NCBI GenBank assembly: GCA_016295145.1
Contig: JAEDLR010000021.1
Coordinates: forward strand, 1 to 27,960
Direction: 5' to 3'
DNA length: 27,960 nt
Source: Oscillospiraceae bacterium
Lineage (GTDB): Bacteria; Bacillota; Clostridia; Oscillospirales; Ruminococcaceae
The position numbers were made by a program, and so were the translations under genes. The notes beneath the pieces are model-generated. The model was not told where the DNA came from. It did not search any database and saw only the letters and a program-made list of their open reading frames with translations. How positions within the stretch are numbered: position 1 is the first letter of the stretch; every line of letters starts with the position of its first letter. Positions 6,978-15,892 of the stretch are shown here, one piece after another.

Positions 6978-7578
6978 CAAAAGAATGCTGATCATTCTTT
7001 CAGGCCCATCGGGCTGCGGCAAGGGTACGATGCTTGCCGAAGTCGTGAAGCGCACTGCCTGTCAGGTTTCCGTATCGGCAACCACCCGTCAGCCCCGTGG
7101 TGGGGAGATCGACGGCGTAAACTACCACTTTTTCACCCGTGAACATTTTGAACAGTGCATTGCTGAGGACGCTATGTTCGAGTATGCACCGTATTGTGAC
7201 AATTATTACGGCACACTTCGATCGGAATTAGAAGCCATCTGGGCGCAGGGCAAACACGTTGTGCTAGAGATCGAAGTGCAGGGCGCACTGAAGGTGATGG
7301 CGGAACATCCCGAAGCCATTACCATTTTCACCATGCCACCCACCATTGCAGAATTGCGCCGCAGACTAGAAAAGCGTGGCACGGAAGAACCGGAAGTCAT
7401 TGAGAAACGCATTGCAAGGGCGATCGAGGAAATCCCCTTTGCAGATCGTTATCAATACATCGTGTGGAATGACAAGCTGGAGGACGCAGTGGATGATTTC
7501 TGCGCCATTGTACAGGCAGAAGAAAACCGCACAAAGTATTCCAAAGAAAGAATAGGAGCGTTAATTACATCATGTTAA
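6970..7578 (+). CDS. gmk: Guanylate kinase
   Basis: A 202-residue guanylate kinase, which converts GMP (or dGMP) and ATP to GDP and ADP in purine nucleotide synthesis. The P-loop G-P-S-G-C-G-K-G-T lies at about residues 12-20. The GMP-binding signature T-T-R-Q-P-R-G-G-E-I-D-G-V-N-Y-H-F follows, and E-I-E-V-Q-G and R-L-E-K-R-G-T-E are also present. The start at 6970 is chosen because the conserved N-terminus begins there and GAGGAGG lies about 9 nt upstream, inside remA. It overlaps remA by 8 bp and rpoZ by 7 bp, so translation is probably coupled. Confidence 0.96.
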   Translation: MNDKRMLIILSGPSGCGKGTMLAEVVKRTACQVSVSATTRQPRGGEIDGVNYHFFTREHFEQCIAEDAMFEYAPYCDNYYGTLRSELEAIWAQGKHVVLEIEVQGALKVMAEHPEAITIFTMPPTIAELRRRLEKRGTEEPEVIEKRIARAIEEIPFADRYQYIVWNDKLEDAVDDFCAIVQAEENRTKYSKERIGALITSC

Positions 7579-7778
7579 GACCATCTATGAATCAGATCAT
7601 TTCCAAAAATGATAACTACTATGCTTTTGTACTGGGCGTTGCCAAGCGCGCAAGAGAAATCGCTGACAATTTGTACGAAAACAATCAGCATCTGGAGGAA
7701 AAGCCGGTAAAGACCGCCGTGGAGGAATTCGCAGCAGGTAAATATAAGATCGTGGAGCAGCCCGAACAGCCGGAATAA
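7572..7778 (+). CDS. rpoZ: RNA polymerase omega subunit
   Basis: A 68-residue protein matching the small omega subunit, which helps assemble RNA polymerase. The N-terminal M-L-R-P-S-M-N-Q-I pattern, the central V-A-K-R-A-R-E-I-A helix and K-P-V-K-T-A-V-E-E-F-A-A-G-K are the conserved parts. Its position directly after gmk, with a 7-bp overlap, is the usual Firmicutes arrangement. A weak AGGAG lies about 14 nt upstream, so expression may rely on coupling to gmk. Confidence 0.92.
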   Translation: MLRPSMNQIISKNDNYYAFVLGVAKRAREIADNLYENNQHLEEKPVKTAVEEFAAGKYKIVEQPEQPE

Positions 7779-7816
7779 TGCAATCTGACGGATGATACCC
7801 TGAAAGGAGGATGCGC

Positions 7817-10300
7817 GTGTCACATTTGAACGAGTCTATGGCTGTACAGGTGGCACTGAACGCAGCCACTATGGGGTATGACCGGTTGTACACTTATCTG
7901 GTGCCCAGTGCACTGCGCGGACAGATCCGGGCAGGAATGCGTGTGGCGGTACCATTCGGCAAGGGCAATCGCCGCAGAATGGCAATGGTGTTGGCGGTAA
8001 CCCCTGTGGCGCAGGAGTTCGACGCAAACGGAAATCTGATTGCGTATAAACCCGTGACTGCCGTGCTTGACCGCGAACCGGTGCTGACCGAGGAGTTGCT
8101 TTCTCTGGTGGAATGGCTGTACGAGCATACCTTCTGCACCCATTACGATGCGGTACGCGCCGTTTTGCCCGGCGGTATGCAGATGCGTCTGGAGGAACGG
8201 TTCCTTCCGGTGCCCATCCCCCCAAATGTCACGCTGACCGAGCCGGAGGAGAATCTGCTGCGGTTGGTGTCACAGGCAAATTCCGAGAAAGAGCGCGATA
8301 TGCTGTTGCGTGCCGATGGCAGTGCTGAGAAAAACGCTGTGCTGGAATCGTTGGTGAAAAAGGGCTGTCTGGTTTCGGCAGCAGAAGGCAAACGCGCCGT
8401 AGGCGATCAAAGCCGCAAAATGGTGTGCCTTTCAGATGCGTTTCTCGCCAACGAAACGGATTTCCGTGCCACAGATAAACAGCGTCTTGCCGTGGAGATT
8501 CTGCGGGAGCATAAAACGCTGACCGTCAAGGAGTGCGCTTATCTCGCGGGTGTCAGCGAAAGCACCGTCCAAAATCTGGTAAAGCTTGGCATCGCGTCAC
8601 GGGTGGAAATCCCCCATTTGCGCGTGCCGCGCGATGCCGTAGTGACCATATCCCCGGATGATACTGTGCTGTCTCCGCAACAACAAGCCGCCTATGACGC
8701 AGTGGCAGCGTCGATCACATCACGCGTAGCGGCAGCATATCTGCTTTACGGCGTGACAGGCAGCGGCAAAACCGCTGTATTTGAACAACTCATTCATCTG
8801 GCATTGCAAGAGGGAAGGCAAGCCCTGCTGCTGCTGCCGGAAATCGCACTGACCCCACAGGTGGTGCAATATTTTCAGGCAAGATTTGGCAATCTGGTGG
8901 CACTCATCCACAGCGGGCTTTCCCTTGGGCAGCGGCTGGATACCGACAAACTCATCCGCAGTGGTGAGATCCGCGTAGTGATCGGCACGAGAAGTGCTGT
9001 GTTTGCGCCGCTTCCCGATATCGGTGTCATCATTCTTGATGAGGAAGGCGAGCATTCGTATAAAGCAGACCAATCTCCGCGCTACCACGCCGCAGATGTG
9101 GCAAGGGAGCGTTGCCGCCGTCACAATGCGGCACTGGTGCTGGCATCTGCCACACCATCGTTGGAAAGCCGATATCTGGCACAGCGCGGTGTATATCATC
9201 TGCTGACCATGACCCAGCGTTACAATCAGGCACCGTTGCCCCAGGTAACGGTGGTTGATATGAACGAAGAACGCATGATGGGCAACAGCACGCCGTTTTC
9301 GGGGGTGCTTGCCGATTCGCTGCGTGAGAATCTGGAAAAGGGTGAGCAAAGCATTCTGCTGCTCAACCGCCGTGGATATCACACGCTACTGCAATGCGCG
9401 AAGTGCTATCAGCCGGTGTATTGCCCTAATTGCTCCGTGCCCATGACCTATCATAAGGCAAACAATAGTCTGTTGTGTCACTATTGCGGCCATGTGCAGC
9501 CACCTGTGACAGCCTGCCCTGCCTGTGGGCATGACAAACTGCGGCAAATGGGCTTCGGCACGCAAAAACTGGAGGAGGAATTACAGCTCCTGCTGCCCGA
9601 TGCAAGAATCCTGCGCATGGATGCTGATACGACCATGACCCGTGATGCATATGAAGCCGGCTTTCGGGCATTTGCAAATGGCGAATATGATATCCTTGCA
9701 GGCACACAGATGATCGGCAAGGGATTGGATTTTCCCAATGTGACGTTGGTGGGCGTGGTTTCCATCGACAAGGCACTCTATGCCGGCGATTTTCGCAGTT
9801 ACGAGCGTACCTTTTCGTTAATCACACAGGTGGTTGGCAGAGGAGGCAGAGGCAAAACCCCCGGCAGAGCAATCCTGCAAACCAGTATGCCGGAACACTA
9901 TGTGCTGCAACTGGCGGCACAACAGGATTACGATTCCTTTTATGAAGAAGAACTTGCCATGCGCCGTGCGCTCATGTTTCCGCCCATCTGTGATATCTGC
10001 GTGATTGCTTTTGCGGGAATGTGGGAAAACCGCGTGGCAGATGCGGCAAAATTCTTTGTAACGCTGCTGGGGCAACTGGCGGCAGAAGAACATCTTCGCT
10101 TGCCGCTGCGCGTGCTGGGACCTGTCCCTGCAAGCTACGGCAGACTCAACGGCAAATACCGCTACCGTGTGCTGCTCAAATGCAAAAACACCGCAGATAT
10201 GCGTCGATTTATTCGCAAGGTGATGACCAAGGCACTTGAGGACAAACGCTTTGCCTCTGTGCAACTGTTTGCCGATATGAACGGCGACTGTGGCGTATAA
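7817..10300 (+). CDS. priA: Primosomal protein N' (replication restart helicase PriA)
   Basis: About 827 residues, normal for PriA, the 3'-5' DNA helicase that reloads the replisome at stalled forks. The N-terminal 3'-DNA-binding domain (about 10-110) is followed by a Walker A motif, G-V-T-G-S-G-K-T, at about 311-318. The DEEH-type Walker B, D-E-E-G-E-H-S-Y-K, is at about 408. A zinc region of paired cysteines (C-A-K-C, C-P-N-C, C-H-Y-C-G, C-P-A-C-G) lies at about 527-580. The G-T-Q-M-I-G-K-G motif and a V-V-G-R-G-G-R-G helicase motif VI follow. AGGAGG is fused to an in-frame ATG at 7811, so I prefer the GTG at 7817, with 6-nt spacing; the ATG at 7838 is another option. coaBC, often found between rpoZ and priA, is absent. 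Confidence 0.95.
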   Translation: MSHLNESMAVQVALNAATMGYDRLYTYLVPSALRGQIRAGMRVAVPFGKGNRRRMAMVLAVTPVAQEFDANGNLIAYKPVTAVLDREPVLTEELLSLVEWLYEHTFCTHYDAVRAVLPGGMQMRLEERFLPVPIPPNVTLTEPEENLLRLVSQANSEKERDMLLRADGSAEKNAVLESLVKKGCLVSAAEGKRAVGDQSRKMVCLSDAFLANETDFRATDKQRLAVEILREHKTLTVKECAYLAGVSESTVQNLVKLGIASRVEIPHLRVPRDAVVTISPDDTVLSPQQQAAYDAVAASITSRVAAAYLLYGVTGSGKTAVFEQLIHLALQEGRQALLLLPEIALTPQVVQYFQARFGNLVALIHSGLSLGQRLDTDKLIRSGEIRVVIGTRSAVFAPLPDIGVIILDEEGEHSYKADQSPRYHAADVARERCRRHNAALVLASATPSLESRYLAQRGVYHLLTMTQRYNQAPLPQVTVVDMNEERMMGNSTPFSGVLADSLRENLEKGEQSILLLNRRGYHTLLQCAKCYQPVYCPNCSVPMTYHKANNSLLCHYCGHVQPPVTACPACGHDKLRQMGFGTQKLEEELQLLLPDARILRMDADTTMTRDAYEAGFRAFANGEYDILAGTQMIGKGLDFPNVTLVGVVSIDKALYAGDFRSYERTFSLITQVVGRGGRGKTPGRAILQTSMPEHYVLQLAAQQDYDSFYEEELAMRRALMFPPICDICVIAFAGMWENRVADAAKFFVTLLGQLAAEEHLRLPLRVLGPVPASYGRLNGKYRYRVLLKCKNTADMRRFIRKVMTKALEDKRFASVQLFADMNGDCGV

Positions 10301-10316
10301 GAACAGGGGGGCTGAT

Positions 10317-11261
10317 ATGGAACCATCTGCACAAAAACCCGCACGGTGCAAACCGTTTTGGGTGATGATCGCAGTTGTGCTGGCCTTGCTTTGCGTTCTG
10401 GGGATCATCACCATCGCGCACCGCATCTTCCCTACATGGAAAACACGCAGCGTGACTGAGCAGACCGATGCATTGACGCTCAAGTCACTGGAATGCAATA
10501 CATTGCTGGACTCCTAGGGCACGACGCAGGAAACGCGCATTCTGCCGCCAGAGGGCTACACCCGTACCGCTGCCGGCGAAAACAGCTTTGCAGCGTTTCT
10601 TCGCAAACAGCCCGTGTATCAGCAGGGCAGCCCGATTTACTGTCACGACGGCACGACGCTATCCTCCATTGGATACGCCGCGGTATATCGTATGGATACG
10701 GGCACTGCAAATTTGCAACAATGCGCAGACAGCATCATACGCCTGTACAGCGAGTATTTCCTGGCGCAGCAGATGTATGACCGCATTGCGTTTCATACCA
10801 CAAGCGGCTTTCTGTTGGATTATCCCTCGTGGCGTGATGGCAAACGTGCCCTTGTACTCGGCGACTTTGTAACATGGCTTCCCCTGAAGCGCTATGATGA
10901 TTCCTATGCAACATTTTTATCGTATGAGATGACCGTGATGCGCTACGCAGGTACCCTTTCGCTGACCGATGAATCGGAGCCGGTCGCACTGGAAAATGCG
11001 ACAATCGGTGACTTTTTCTGCAAGGGCGGCTCGCCGGGTCATGTGGTGCTGATCGTGGACGAGGCAGTCAATGCCGAGGGCAAACGATGCTTTTTGCTGG
11101 GGCAGGGCTTTATGCCTGCCCAGAGCTTTCATATCTTACAAAATACACAAACCGACCCATGGTACTACGCAGACGAGATCACATTTCCGTTTCGCGCGGA
11201 TGCCTTTTCGTTTGAAGAACATATGCTGCGCCGTTGGGGAACAGGGTTTGAATCGGAATAG
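10317..11261 (+). pseudogene. DUF4846-like membrane-anchored protein gene split by an in-frame amber codon
   Basis: One reading frame runs from ATG 10317 to the TAG at 11259-11261 and is broken only by a TAG at 10515-10517. The part before it (66 codons) encodes a basic N-terminus, one membrane segment (about residues 16-36) and a linker. The part after it continues without a shift as R-I-L-P-P-E-G-Y, G-S-P-I-Y, L-Q-Q-C-A-D-S-I, the A-F-H-T-T-S-G-F block and G-G-S-P-G-H-V-V-L-I-V-D, which match the DUF4846 family as I remember it. Read through, the product would be 314 residues, a plausible full length. TAG ends other genes here, so this is most likely a nonsense mutation or sequencing error. 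An internal GTG at 10614 would give a cytosolic fragment but lacks a good ribosome site. It lies between priA and def, which is not a conserved position. Confidence 0.75.
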
Positions 11262-11277
11262 GGAGGAACATGATCTC

Positions 11278-11739
11278 ATGGCAATCCGCAATATCGTAAA
11301 AGACGGCGACCCCGTACTGGCAAAACGATGCCGCCCCGTAGAACAGTTTGATGCGCGTCTGGCACAACTCATTGACGATATGATGCAAACGCTGAAAAAG
11401 GCAAACGGCGTTGGTCTTGCCGCACCGCAGGTGGGCGTGCTGAAGCGCGTATTCATCATTGATCTGGGTGACCGCATGATTGAAGCTGTCAACCCGGAGA
11501 TTGTCAAAGCCAGCGGCAAGCAGAGAGGGGTGGAGGGGTGCCTTTCCTGCCCGAATATCTGGGGGTATGTCACCAGACCCAAGCACTGCACCCTGCGCGC
11601 ATACAATCGCAAAGGTGAGCAGTATGAGTTGAAACTCAGCGACCTTGAGGCGCGCTGCGCCTGCCACGAATATGACCATCTGGAGGGCAAGCTCTTTGTG
11701 CGCCTTGTGGATGAGTATGTGACCTACGAGGACGAATAA
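11278..11739 (+). CDS. def: Peptide deformylase
   Basis: A 153-residue metalloenzyme that removes the formyl group from the N-terminal methionine of new proteins. All three family motifs are visible: G-V-G-L-A-A-P-Q (motif I), E-G-C-L-S (motif II, metal-binding cysteine) and H-E-Y-D-H-L-E-G (motif III, two metal-binding histidines and the catalytic glutamate). The start at 11278 gives the conserved N-terminus M-A-I-R-N-I-V; GGAGG is 11 nt upstream, a little long. It is followed after 33 bp by fmt, the enzyme that adds the formyl group, a classic pairing. Confidence 0.96.
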   Translation: MAIRNIVKDGDPVLAKRCRPVEQFDARLAQLIDDMMQTLKKANGVGLAAPQVGVLKRVFIIDLGDRMIEAVNPEIVKASGKQRGVEGCLSCPNIWGYVTRPKHCTLRAYNRKGEQYELKLSDLEARCACHEYDHLEGKLFVRLVDEYVTYEDE

Positions 11740-11772
11740 GGGCAACCGTATGTTTGGAAAGGAGTTGTCGCA

Positions 11773-12717
11773 ATGAATCCGCTTTCGATTGTTTATATGG
11801 GTACGCCCCTGTTTGCCGTGCCTGCATTGCGTATGCTGCATCGGGAAGGGCACCACATCACGGGCGTATTTACACAACCTGACCGTCCCAGAGGACGCGG
11901 TCATAAGCTGCAACCCTCCCCTATCAAAGCAGAAGCGTTGGCACTGGGTCTGGAGGTATATCAGCCGCTTTCTCTGCGCCGTGGTGAGGAAGCAAAAGAA
12001 GCTTACGCTGTATTGCGGCGGCTGGCACCTGATCTGATCGTAGTGGCTGCCTACGGGCAACTGCTGCCCAAGGAGATTCTTGACCTGCCGAAATTTGGTT
12101 GCATCAATTTGCACGCGTCACTGTTACCCAGATGGCGCGGTGCAGCACCGATTCAGCGCGCGATACTTGCAGGCGACACCGCAACCGGTGTAACTGCAAT
12201 GCAAATGGCTGTGGGACTGGATACCGGTGATATGCTCTATAAACTGGAAACGCCCATCGCTCCCGATGAAACCGCCGATACACTTCACGACCGTCTTGCG
12301 GAGATGTCAGCGGAGGTGCTGCGCGAAACGCTGCGCTGCCTTGAAGATGGCACGCTTGCTCCTGAGGTGCAGGACGATCTGCTTGCCTGCACCGCTGAAA
12401 AGATCACCAAAGAAATGAGCCGTCTGGACTTTAATCTCCCCGCCCAGACCGTTGACCGCACCATTCGTGCCCTTTCGGGCTATGCAATGCTTGGCGGCAA
12501 ACGCATCAAGCTGCATCGCTCGATCCTGACCAACCGACGTTCGGATGCTGCCCCCGGTGTCATCGTCGATACGAAAACCATGGAGTTTGTCTGCGGCGAC
12601 GGTATGTGCGTCACGCCGCTGGTCGTGCAGATGGAGGGCGGTCGCGCTATGTCGGTTTCCGATTTGTTGCGCGGTATGAATCTGCAGCAGGGCGACTGCT
12701 TCCAAGCGGCAGAATAA
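11773..12717 (+). CDS. fmt: Methionyl-tRNA formyltransferase
   Basis: A 314-residue enzyme that formylates initiator Met-tRNA using 10-formyl-tetrahydrofolate. The N-terminal formyltransferase fold has G-T-P-L-F-A-V-P, the signature I-N-L-H-A-S-L-L-P-R-W-R-G-A-A-P-I-Q (catalytic Asn and His), and G-L-D-T-G-D-M (catalytic Asp). The C-terminal domain (about 205-314) is the tRNA-binding part. AAAGGAG lies about 9 nt before the start. Length and order after def are normal. Confidence 0.96.
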   Translation: MNPLSIVYMGTPLFAVPALRMLHREGHHITGVFTQPDRPRGRGHKLQPSPIKAEALALGLEVYQPLSLRRGEEAKEAYAVLRRLAPDLIVVAAYGQLLPKEILDLPKFGCINLHASLLPRWRGAAPIQRAILAGDTATGVTAMQMAVGLDTGDMLYKLETPIAPDETADTLHDRLAEMSAEVLRETLRCLEDGTLAPEVQDDLLACTAEKITKEMSRLDFNLPAQTVDRTIRALSGYAMLGGKRIKLHRSILTNRRSDAAPGVIVDTKTMEFVCGDGMCVTPLVVQMEGGRAMSVSDLLRGMNLQQGDCFQAAE

Positions 12718-12792
12718 AATGCCGCACAGGGTGATGAATCGAACATTTTTTGCATATACTGATGCCATATACCGTTGGAAAGGAGCATTCCA

Positions 12793-13455
12793 TTGTATGC
12801 TTTATTGCTCATCGCGCTGGTAATATCCGTTGCCGCGTCGATCAAAGTACAGACAACCTATGCAAAATATGACAAAGTACAAAATCGGCAGAACATGAGT
12901 GGTGCCGAGGCAGCGGAGCATCTGCTGCGCACAAACGGTGTCAACAATGTGCGAGTGGAAGCCTGCAAGGGACATCTGACAGACCATTATGACCCATCCG
13001 CCAATGTCATTCGCCTTTCAGAGAGCGTATACGGCAGCACCAGTGTGGCGGCTGTGGGTGTGGCAATGCATGAGGCAGGGCACGCCTTGCAGTATGCCAC
13101 GGGATACGGTCTCGTGCAATTGCGCAGCGCAATTGTAGGCATCACCAATTTTGCTTCCAATGCATCCTATTTGCTCATCCTGCTCAGCTTGATGTTTGGT
13201 TGGACGGGCTTGCTGACAGCCGGCATTGTCCTGTTTTGCGTGGTGGTTTTCTTCCAATTGGTCACGCTGCCTGTGGAATTCAACGCAAGCCGCCGTGCGA
13301 TTGAGAACATGGAACAATCCATGCTGTTTGACGATGACGAACTGAAAGCTGCCAGAAAGGTACTCAGTGCAGCAGCCATGACCTATGTTGCGGCAACGAT
13401 TACGGCACTGTTGCAGCTTTTGCGGCTCATCAGCATCCGAGGATCCCGCAGATGA
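12793..13455 (+). CDS. YugP-type membrane zinc metallopeptidase
   Basis: A 220-residue membrane protein of the neutral zinc metallopeptidase family (Zn_peptidase_2, like B. subtilis YugP). One membrane segment lies at the N-terminus. The zinc motif H-E-A-G-H is near residue 90, preceded by the typical N-V-I-R-L-S-E-S-V-Y block. Two closely spaced hydrophobic segments and V-E-F-N-A-S-R-R-A follow, and the C-terminus is again hydrophobic. No ATG fits. A TTG at 12793 has GGAG 7 nt upstream and gives an N-terminus Y-A-L-L-L; an upstream TTG at 12775 overlaps the Shine-Dalgarno. The substrate is unknown. It overlaps rsmB by 4 bp, so the two are probably translated together, and its place between fmt and rsmB is common in Clostridia. 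Confidence 0.88.
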   Translation: MYALLLIALVISVAASIKVQTTYAKYDKVQNRQNMSGAEAAEHLLRTNGVNNVRVEACKGHLTDHYDPSANVIRLSESVYGSTSVAAVGVAMHEAGHALQYATGYGLVQLRSAIVGITNFASNASYLLILLSLMFGWTGLLTAGIVLFCVVVFFQLVTLPVEFNASRRAIENMEQSMLFDDDELKAARKVLSAAAMTYVAATITALLQLLRLISIRGSRR

Positions 13456-14774
13456 ACGGCGTACAACCGCGTGTCGTGTGCGCCAAAACGCTGCTGCGCA
13501 CATTGGAATCGGGCAGCTACAGCAATCTGGCATTGCAGGCGGCTTTTCAGAATGCAAAACTAACGGGACAGGAAAAAGCCCTGTGTACCGCGATTTTTCA
13601 AGGCACGCTGGAACGTCTTTTCACGGTAGATGCCTGCGTACAGGCGCATATCAGCCGCCCCCTGGAAAAGCTCGATGCCCCCGTTCGCTGCGTACTGCGC
13701 TGCGGGATATACGAACTGCTATATCTTGCCACGCCACCTTCTGCTGCGGTCAATCTGTGGACAGAGGTCATCAAAGCAATGGGAAAAAAAAGCGCTTCTG
13801 CCATGGTAAATGCCGTACTGCGCAGCTTTTTGCGCAGTGAGAAACAGATTCCTCAGCCGAAAGAAACCTTTGCAGCCTACGAGGTGCGGTATTCGGTGCC
13901 CCGCACACTGATTGCACAACTGATCGGGGAATACGGCGAAGAAAAGGTGCTGCCTTTTCTGGAAGATGCAGGTGGTGAGCCGCCTGTGTACATCCGCAGA
14001 AATCCGCTGTGTGCCAGTACGGATACACTGCTTGCTGCTCTGGCGGAGTTTTCTCCCACCCCTGTGGCAGAAATCCCCGATGCCTACCGCCTGAAGCGTA
14101 GCGGTGCGCTGACGGATACCGCTGCTTTCCGGAAAGGGATGTTTCATGTGCAGGATCTGGCATCGCAACTTTGCTGCATGGCGTTGGATGCACAGCCGGA
14201 TGAAATCGTGCTGGATGTGTGCGCGGCACCCGGAGGCAAGACCTTTACCATTGCGGAAATGATGCAGGGCAAGGGCAAGATCTACGCGTATGATCTGCAT
14301 GAAAATCGGGTGCGGCTGATTCAAAAGGGCGCAAAACGGTTGGGGCTTTCCAATATATACGCATCCACAGGTGATGCAGCAAAGCCTGCTGACGACCGCC
14401 CCATGGCCGACAAGGTGCTTTGCGATGTACCGTGCTCCGGTTATGGCGTGATGCGCCGCAAGCCGGAAGTGCGTTACAAATCGGCGGAAGAAGTGAAGGC
14501 TCTGCCTGGGATACAGCGCAATATACTGGAAGCCAGCGCGAAAGCTGTAAAAGCCGGCGGTGTACTGGTGTATTCCACCTGTACGCTTTCAAAAGCGGAA
14601 AATGACGCAGTCGTGACGGATTTTCTCCGCTCGCATCCTGCGTTTTCATTGGAAATGCCTTGGAAACCCGCTGCATGGAATCAATCCATAGCGGCAGAAA
14701 TGACCACGCTCTTTCCGCAAATGCTTGGATCGGACGGATTCTTCATCGCAAAAATGCGCCGCAGAGCAGAATAA
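13452..14774 (+). CDS. rsmB: 16S rRNA m5C967 methyltransferase RsmB
   Basis: A 440-residue SAM-dependent RNA methyltransferase. Residues 1-130 form the NusB-like RNA-binding domain. The Rossmann methyltransferase domain has the SAM-binding motif V-C-A-A-P-G-G-K-T (256-264). It carries both cysteines used by RNA m5C methyltransferases: C328 in D-V-P-C-S-G and the nucleophile C377 in S-T-C-T. Length fits RsmB (Sun) rather than the NusB-less relatives. Its start codon overlaps the stop of the metallopeptidase gene (ATGA). Confidence 0.95.
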   Translation: MNGVQPRVVCAKTLLRTLESGSYSNLALQAAFQNAKLTGQEKALCTAIFQGTLERLFTVDACVQAHISRPLEKLDAPVRCVLRCGIYELLYLATPPSAAVNLWTEVIKAMGKKSASAMVNAVLRSFLRSEKQIPQPKETFAAYEVRYSVPRTLIAQLIGEYGEEKVLPFLEDAGGEPPVYIRRNPLCASTDTLLAALAEFSPTPVAEIPDAYRLKRSGALTDTAAFRKGMFHVQDLASQLCCMALDAQPDEIVLDVCAAPGGKTFTIAEMMQGKGKIYAYDLHENRVRLIQKGAKRLGLSNIYASTGDAAKPADDRPMADKVLCDVPCSGYGVMRRKPEVRYKSAEEVKALPGIQRNILEASAKAVKAGGVLVYSTCTLSKAENDAVVTDFLRSHPAFSLEMPWKPAAWNQSIAAEMTTLFPQMLGSDGFFIAKMRRRAE

Positions 14775-14795
14775 ATCAACAAAGGAGCAATCGGT

Positions 14796-15881
14796 ATGCA
14801 GCAGACAGCGGCAACAACAGAAAAAATCGAGCTGATGGGCTTGCTGCCGCAGGAACTTGCCGATGTGCTTGCGTCAATGGGCGTGCCGAAATTCCGCGCG
14901 GCACAATTGTTCCGATGGCTGCATCAGCGAAAAGTCACCGATTTTTCGCAAATGACTGACCTTTCTAAACAGTTTCGCGCAGAGTTGCAGCAGCGGTTTT
15001 ATATAAACCGACCAAATATTGCGCAAAGGCTTGCATCTTCTATCGATGATACTGTAAAATACCTGTGTAGGCTTTCCGACGGCAACTGCGTCGAGGCGGT
15101 GCGCATGGTATATCACCACGGCGTTACCGCTTGTATCTCCACGCAGGTGGGTTGCAGAATGGGCTGCAAATTCTGTGCCTCGGCACCCCTTGGATTGGTA
15201 CGCAATCTGACGGCGGCGGAAATGCTCGGTCAGATTGATTTGATGGACGCGGAATTTCCCACAGAGCAGGCAGTGTCCGGCATTGTGCTGATGGGCATCG
15301 GCGAACCGCTGGATAATTATGAAGAGGTGTTGCGGTTTTTACGGCTGCTCTCATGCAAAGAAGGCAGGGCGATGAGCCTGCGCCATGTGACCCTCTCCAC
15401 CTGTGGGTTGGTGCCGATGATCGACAGACTGGCAGAGGAAAACCTGCCCCTGACGCTTTCCATCTCGCTGCACGCCCCCGATAATGCCGCGCGCAGTGCA
15501 CTGATGCCCGTCAACCGAAAGTATCCGTTGGAAGAACTGCTGGCGGCGTGCGGAAGGTATTTCCGCAAAACGGGCAGACGCGTAAGCTTTGAGTATGCGT
15601 TGATCCGTGGCAAGAATGATTCCCGTGCAGATGCACAGCGGCTTGCAAAATGTTTAAAGCCTGTTTTCCCGAAGATGCGCCCCCATGTGAACCTCATTCC
15701 CGTGAATCCTGTGGGGGAAAACGGATTTCAGGCAGGTAGTGCAAAGCAATTTATGCAGTATTTATCCGAAGAAGGCGTGAATGCCACAGTGCGGCGCACC
15801 CTCGGTGATGATATCAAGGCAGCCTGCGGTCAACTGCGACGCAATGCCATAGAGAATAACACCCAGGAAAGGATCGGGTGA
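14796..15881 (+). CDS. rlmN: 23S rRNA A2503 / tRNA A37 methyltransferase RlmN
   Basis: A 361-residue radical-SAM enzyme that makes 2-methyladenosine at A2503 of 23S rRNA. The 4Fe-4S cluster motif C-x3-C-x2-C is at C120, C124 and C127. The C-terminal cysteine that carries the methyl intermediate is C344 in the D-I-K-A-A-C block, and its partner cysteine, expected before the cluster, is C114 or an equivalent in the same segment. G-I-G-E-P-L-D-N-Y and S-L-H-A-P are family blocks. AAGGAG precedes the ATG. Both catalytic cysteines argue for RlmN and against the resistance variant Cfr, but Cfr would share these, so the housekeeping context is the main support. Confidence 0.94.
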   Translation: MQQTAATTEKIELMGLLPQELADVLASMGVPKFRAAQLFRWLHQRKVTDFSQMTDLSKQFRAELQQRFYINRPNIAQRLASSIDDTVKYLCRLSDGNCVEAVRMVYHHGVTACISTQVGCRMGCKFCASAPLGLVRNLTAAEMLGQIDLMDAEFPTEQAVSGIVLMGIGEPLDNYEEVLRFLRLLSCKEGRAMSLRHVTLSTCGLVPMIDRLAEENLPLTLSISLHAPDNAARSALMPVNRKYPLEELLAACGRYFRKTGRRVSFEYALIRGKNDSRADAQRLAKCLKPVFPKMRPHVNLIPVNPVGENGFQAGSAKQFMQYLSEEGVNATVRRTLGDDIKAACGQLRRNAIENNTQERIG

Positions 15882-15892
15882 GGTGAATCGGT

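Noticed and set aside
10515..10517. Amber codon read as pyrrolysine or another amino acid
   Set aside because: TAG is used as the normal stop of the RyR-domain gene and of this gene itself, and no recoding signal is visible nearby.
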